Assembly (NCBI GenBank): GCA_021464245.1
Contig: JADCRB010000068.1
Coordinates: 13,555,351-13,619,350, forward strand
DNA from: Carallia brachiata
Taxonomy: Eukaryota > Streptophyta > Magnoliopsida > Malpighiales > Rhizophoraceae
Length of the DNA stretch: 64,000 bases
Direction of reading: 5' to 3'
Every line of letters starts with the position of its first letter. Within the stretch, counting starts at the first letter, position 1. This document shows positions 58,951 to 64,000 of the stretch, in pieces. The notes under the pieces were generated by a model that searched no databases, was not told the DNA's origin, and saw nothing but the letters and a program-made list of their open reading frames with translations. Both the position numbers and the translations under genes were made by a program.

Positions 58951-61484
58951 AGTTTAAACAACTTACATATACACGGAAAATCGTGGTGGTGGCTTGTTTC
59001 ATGTTCCCAAACAAATATACGATTCCAGGCATATCAAAATCAGGAATAAATTGTCCGTCAGGCGACTTCAAGGGAAATTTCTTGGGTGCAACTTCAAGGG
59101 AAATTTCAATGGTTCTATGTTCTTAGTCTTAGGTTTTAATCTTAAAAATGGGTATAAAGTTTATGAAAATGAGAAGCGTTATCTTTATTATATAACTTAT
59201 ATGACCAAATAAATTCCTTAATAGATAAAAAAGAAATCAGTTATAAACGTCCATAATTGCAGTGAAAGCAATAGTTATTTGGAACAAGTACAAACTTTTC
59301 TTAAAGTCAGTAAGTCTTCCTCCTCACAGTCTTGTAAAAGGTCCAAGTCTTAATTAGCTTAGTGGGTCTTACACTTTTTTGACACATTAGTCTCATAATT
59401 GAAATACCATAATAAAGTTCCTATTTTGCTGCGGGTGATATAATCATCCAATAAGTTCATTATTGTTTTGGAAATGAAGGTGTTGGACATAAACTCTTTA
59501 TTATTATATATATGGAAACCTCAATCCGCTTCATTATTCACAAGTGGATGCCCATTTTGAGTTCCACTTACAATTTTATCACGTTTTAGGGATTGATTTC
59601 TGTCCTTGTGCCTCACGTGGCGCAACATGTAGCTCCTTTCCTAAGGAAGAAAGTTTGTGGACAGATATTTTAGTAGAAAAAGTATCTATAGTATAATAAA
59701 TTTTTAATTTTAAATAACAATATCAATATTTTCTATAATTAATATTTATCATTTTATTTTTTATTATAAAAAATATAAATATTATTACTTAAAATTAAAA
59801 ATTTGTTATATTATAGACAAATTTTCTATCCATTTTCTTTGCCCACAAACTGGAACCTTTTTCCTTTTTTTTTTTGAACAGCACAAACTGGAACCTTTTT
59901 CCTAATAATAATATGCTCATTGATATGATCTCTTTTTCAATTTTGTTCCTGCCCTTTGCATAAGTGGCTATCCTCACAGGCTCACAGCCAAAGAAAAGAT
60001 CTGGAGCATCAAGATACTGCACTTACGGTTTCATTTCTTGTAGGGTGACTTGAAGACATGTGCTCATATATATATATAAGTTGTACAACTTTAATATACC
60101 AAGTTGCATCGAATCACAAAAACTTTTGGCACTTAAAATTCGAAATGAATAAATTAACTCTACTTGACCAAAAATAATAATAATAATGAATAAATAAACT
60201 ATAAAATGATATGGCGCCACATATTGAGTGTGTGAATTTTTATTGTATGTGAAGATACATATATGCCCCATCGAAATAACTCTCATTTTTTCTTCCCACA
60301 ACTTTTTTATTTTTTGGCCCATTTCCTTTCTTTAGTTCCCATAAATTCTTATTTTTGGTCCCATCCCTATCTTTATCGCTTTTGTTTTTTTTTTTTTTAA
60401 CTTTGTTAAACCTAAATTAACTGATTGAAAGAAGGAGAACAGTTAGGGATATTAAGAGTTCGAATCTTTAATTTCTCATTTATTGATATACTGCAAATAT
60501 TATTTGACCTACAAGTTCATGACCTATCTTTATCGCCTTATTAATAAGTATAGAATAGAATAAATGTTATAACAATAAAAAAAAGGAGGTTGACCGCAGA
60601 GCCTTTTCATAACTAAATAATGAAAATGTTTAAAAAACAGGAGGTTTCCATACATCATACGTGCACCCATTTATTTGCGGCATTTGGGATCGAACGCATC
60701 CTATCTCGTCCACCATAATCCAAGCTTGGCTATGGCAACTATTTCACTTGTGAAAAACGTTCTCACGGATAAAAATGAAATTAGTGAGATCTGACATTGA
60801 AGTGCACCACTTCTTTACAGGTCCAAGACTGCCATCCCACCAAAAATTTCAGAGAGAGAGAGAAAAGGGCAGTTCAGGTGATTAATCAGCGTGGGTTAAT
60901 CAACATTTTTCGGGAGTAGATTGTTGAATAACAATAAGGAAGTCATGGCTAGAATTATAAGTTGCTAATCTAATAATTCTTTTAATTGCCTTTCTCTGTG
61001 CATTGCACAATATTTTTTGCTAACGTCATGACCCCACTGTGAAATTTTGATAAGTCAGGTATAGCAAAATTTTATTAAATAAACAAAATTACATATGAAA
61101 ATATCCACCCAATTAGGAGCAGTCTTAGTTGGACAACTAAAGGGTTACCTCACAATGACATCTCAACTCATTTCAGTGCAACTCAAATAAAAAAGAGAAA
61201 AACGAAATCATAGGAAAAATGAATCATTGAAACTGAATTGTCTAAGGAAAATGCTAAGACGACCTGATGCCGATTGATGCGTACTCGTGCAATGTATCTA
61301 TAAATAAGAGAAACTGAGTTTGGAAAGGAAATTCTAAAGTTAATACCTTGAACAAAGAATAAGCATGAGCAAAAACATCATCTGTCAGAGTGGACCAATT
61401 AACATCAACATTAAAAAAAATTTCTTATTTCGTTCTAGCCAAATAGTCCAAGTAAGAACAAAAATAAAAACATCTATATTTTGT
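58951..61484. other. Intergenic DNA
   Basis: No gene recognised. A short tandem repeat ('acttcaagggaaattt', about 59066-59107) and a T-run followed by 'agttcgaatctttaatttc' (60389-60475), perhaps another SINE scrap. Open frames such as 60023-60322 lack family features. Confidence 0.4.
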
Positions 61485-62250
61485 TCATTTTTTTTTCTTT
61501 TTTTTTTTTTTTTCTTTCTGAACAATGGAAAAAAAATCATTGCATTAAACTAAAGCAACCCAGTACATAGCCCAAATCCAAACGGGTTGGGTCTAGAAGA
61601 CACCATATACACATGATCTAAACATGCAATAGCAACTCAACCTACCAACAAAATAAGGTCTAAATGCAAGTTACAACCCACAAGAGTCAGGCCAAGCCCA
61701 AAGTCCCCAAAAGACCCCCAACCCATAGTCCAACGAGCGATCTGACCCAACAGATCCACAGCTCTCCCCAAACCCAAGGAGGAGCCGGCACCAACGGGAT
61801 GCCGTTGTGAGCCAACACCGGCCACAGACGGCCAATCGCCTTAACGGCTTGAACACCAGCACCAACATAGGTGGATACCACCACCAAATGCACACCAAAC
61901 ATCACAGTAGCAGACAAGAAACACAGATTGTGGTTGCAGCCAACCGAAGCCCATCTCCGTCAGCCAATTAAGCGTAGAGATTGTTGACCCATAAAAGAGG
62001 ACCCACCAAGCACCACTATACACGCCATGACTAGAGTAGCTAAGCAGTACACCTCCTCCACTCCCACACTAACCACATCGATCGGAGAGGCAAGGGAGAG
62101 AAAGCAACCACCAAGCCCACAGACCATAGAAACAAAACAAAGAAGCCACAAAACAACCCCCGGAGAACCCACCAAGAGGCACACAAGGCCCCACATAACC
62201 TACCCAGAGGCACAAACGGCCACCGGAATGCCAAACGGTGAGCGGAACCG
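61485..62250 (-). mobile_element. LINE 3' end, 5'-truncated, minus orientation
   Basis: On the minus strand a GC-rich body (G/T-rich, as in plant LINE 3' regions) runs into 'ggatttgggctatgtactggg...ttaatgcaatg' and an A tail (T-run about 61486-61515 on +). Composition and layout match the retroposon at 1631-2437. Open frames (61637-62234) are low-complexity Gly/Trp/Val-rich and show no reverse transcriptase, so only the tail remains. Confidence 0.55.
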
Positions 62251-62369
62251 ACTGATGCTCAAATTTTCATTTCTTTTCCATACACTTAGTCATTTCACTG
62301 TGATATGTTACTTGCTAAATGTCACTTTACTGTAAACTTTGAATTAGTCTTTACCCTTATTTTAATAGT

Positions 62370-62660
62370 TTGCTGTACACATGAAATTGAGAGGATCAAG
62401 AAAAAGTCTCGGCCGTCTTATAATGTTATATTACATCCCAAAAACTTCCTCAGTATGAGATCCACGAAGCCTATTTCAAACCCTCAAGGCTGATGCACAC
62501 CTTAAACCCACGCGCCATCAATTTTGCTCCCATAAATTTACCCAAGAGAATTCGTTAGAGACAAAAAAGAAAATGCACATCAAACTGAGGGGTCAAGAAA
62601 AAGTCTCAGTCGTCCGATAAAGTTATGTTATATCCCAAAAACTTTTTTTATTTTTGTGAC
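62370..62660. repeat. Diverged direct repeat of ~75 bp
   Basis: 'cacatgaaattgagaggatcaagaaaaagtctc...atcccaaaaactt' at about 62378-62448 recurs at about 62576-62644. Non-coding; likely transposon remnant. Confidence 0.65.
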
Positions 62661-62758
62661 ATGCCAAAAACTTTGTCAATATAGGGTTAGGTGACGACCC
62701 CATCTAAGCCGATAACATTTGTTAGACTTTATACTACTCTTAATAGTTAAACTCATAG

Positions 62759-63409
62759 TTTTAAAAATTGGACCGGACCGGCCGGTTGGATCTGAAAATT
62801 GGTGAATCGAAAGTCGGACCGGTCCGATTTTCTGATAAAACCGGAATAGGAAATGAACCGCCTAAAAACTGGTGAACCGGCCGGTCGGACCAGAAAATCG
62901 GTAAACCGGTCGGTCGGACCGAAAAACCGGTGAACCGACCAGTCGAATCGATGAACCAGTAACTAGGTCACCTGGATCAAAACGACGTTGTTTTATTTAT
63001 TTTTTTGATTAAAAATGAGAATAAATAATACTTATTTATATTAATAAAAAATGTAATATTTTTAGAATATATATTGATTTTATGATATTTATTTTTAGAT
63101 ATTAATATGCTATTAATAGTTTTATAATATTTTATTTTTGATATTTATACCTTATTAATTTATTTAATTAAAAAATTATCATAAATATCTTGTATTTTAA
63201 TTTTATTTTAAATTTAATTAAACTTATATTCTATTTTTTATGATTATACTCATTGTTTGTTATTAAAAAATGAAAAATTATAAGTATTAATTATTATTTT
63301 ATCAAATCAGAATTGACTCGTCGGTTTAACTGTCGATTTTTCAGTTGGACCGCTAAATCACTAACTCAATCTTCTCATTAGTTCAATAATCGGTCTGATT
63401 TTTAAAATT
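62759..63409. mobile_element. CCGGTT-rich non-autonomous DNA transposon
   Basis: Left end TTTTAAAAATTGGACCGGAC and right end (reverse complement) ATTTTAAAAATCAGACCGAT are inverted. The left 230 bp are packed with accggcc/ggtcggacc words, the centre is AT-rich, and the right arm has matching 'gactcgtcggtttaact' words. No coding and no certain target duplication. Confidence 0.6.
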
Positions 63410-63830
63410 ATGGTGAATCCGCATGCCTTCAAATTCAATAGGGCCTACAATGCCGCAGATTGAGACAGACATCCAACGGATATAAGTCTTGCGGTATTGT
63501 TTATTATTTTCGGTAAAAAATTTATAATATACATACGGTCAAATATAATATGTAAATAATATTTTTAAAATTATATGCACATTTTATCTTATTTGTATAT
63601 AAATCCTATCTTAGTTATAAGCTTATAATATTTTTTCTAAACAAATTGATAAAAAAAAAAAAAAGTAAAAAAACACATGTAAAACACACCTGTTGCTTCT
63701 CCGTTACAAAAATCAGTCTCCCTATCTTTTTTTTTTCCAATTCAATAATCTTTTGTCAACTTAAGTGGCATGTGCTGGTAATTAATGGACAATAACCATG
63801 TACCTCATAGGCATCTAAACAGGAAGGCCT
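63410..63830. other. Intergenic DNA
   Basis: AT-rich; no gene or element recognised. Confidence 0.4.
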
Positions 63831-63859
63831 CTCGGGTCTCAAAAATCTGACAAAAGGGT

Positions 63860-64000
63860 GTGCTTAAATAAGAGACACCTCTATTCCTATCCTTTGCTGC
63901 TCTCTCTTTCCCTCTCTCCGGAAGGTCAAGATTAACAGACAATTTCATATGACCAAGCTTAAACCAACTCTACAACAATTTATCAGTTATCTAACATGCT
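63860..64000 (+). promoter_or_regulatory. Possible promoter of a gene beyond the window
   Basis: 'cttaaataagagacacc' (TATA-like, about 63864) is followed about 30 bp later by a CT-rich patch (ctctctctttccctctctccgg, 63900-63921), the usual plant core-promoter plus Y-patch arrangement. No start codon context is visible before the window ends. Confidence 0.3.

Noticed and set aside
60389..60475. tRNA gene suggested by 'agttcgaatc'
   Set aside because: Only a B-box-like phrase is present; no acceptor stem, anticodon arm or A box. No tRNA or rRNA gene was supported anywhere in the window.
61637..62234. Overlapping minus-strand open frames rich in Gly, Trp and Val
   Set aside because: They overlap in different frames within a LINE-like tail and show no reverse transcriptase or zinc-knuckle motif.

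Overview
This window is nuclear DNA from a flowering plant, almost certainly a eudicot. The evidence is split genes with GT-AG introns, plant-specific families (Dof, Ole e 1-like, HIPP, plant SCAR), very AT-rich intergenic DNA, and plant-type transposons (Copia, hAT and Tourist-like MITEs, LINE/SINE retroposons, probable Helitron relics). I cannot name the species. There are no organellar, bacterial or CRISPR-like features.

Six protein-coding loci stand out. (1) 6861-14379 (+): a nine-exon SCAR/WAVE gene, the ARP2/3 activator. All splice sites and the first and last exons are sound, but the large exon 6 carries five apparent single-base deletions. (2) 19694-20183 (+): a short Dof transcription factor of the DOF1.5/CDF4 type whose last codons are in another frame. 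(3) 24629-25029 (-): an Agenet/Tudor-domain gene of which only the first exon is clear. (4) 35016-35827 (-): an intact two-exon Ole e 1-like secreted protein. (5) 40774-47567 (-): a membrane protein with a ferredoxin-reductase-like C-terminal half, broken by a nonsense codon and by a complete Copia element inserted antisense into its coding sequence. (6) 51066-51603 (-): a HIPP-type heavy-metal-associated protein with a CaaX tail.

The rest is transposon-derived or AT-rich non-coding DNA. From left to right: a duplicated ~0.5-0.9 kb segment whose first copy carries a MITE and whose second is a natural empty site; a LINE/SINE-like retroposon with a 10-bp target duplication; a long TA/TG microsatellite; a nested pair of Tourist-like elements with TAA duplications (27.6-29.2 kb), another Tourist-like element, a fold-back element and a hAT MITE with an 8-bp duplication (29.6-33.3 kb); a Tourist-like element swollen by a ~1 kb GA-rich array (36.5-37.8 kb) followed by a tandem duplication; the 5.15-kb Copia element (41124-46277) with 5-bp duplications; CCGGTT-rich terminal-inverted-repeat elements at about 21.5, 47.9 and 62.8 kb; Helitron-like 3' ends at 53-57 kb; and a SINE and a LINE tail near 58.8 and 61.5-62.2 kb.

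The genes do not form a pathway. What links them is the type of damage: single-base, mostly -1, frameshifts in SCAR and the Copia polyprotein, and one net +1 in Dof. This could be real decay or residual assembly error, and raw reads would decide. I found no clearly new biological system. The most informative items are the double-hit membrane gene, the SCAR exon 6 lesions, the GA-array transposon, and the insertions that can be proved from sequence in the window.
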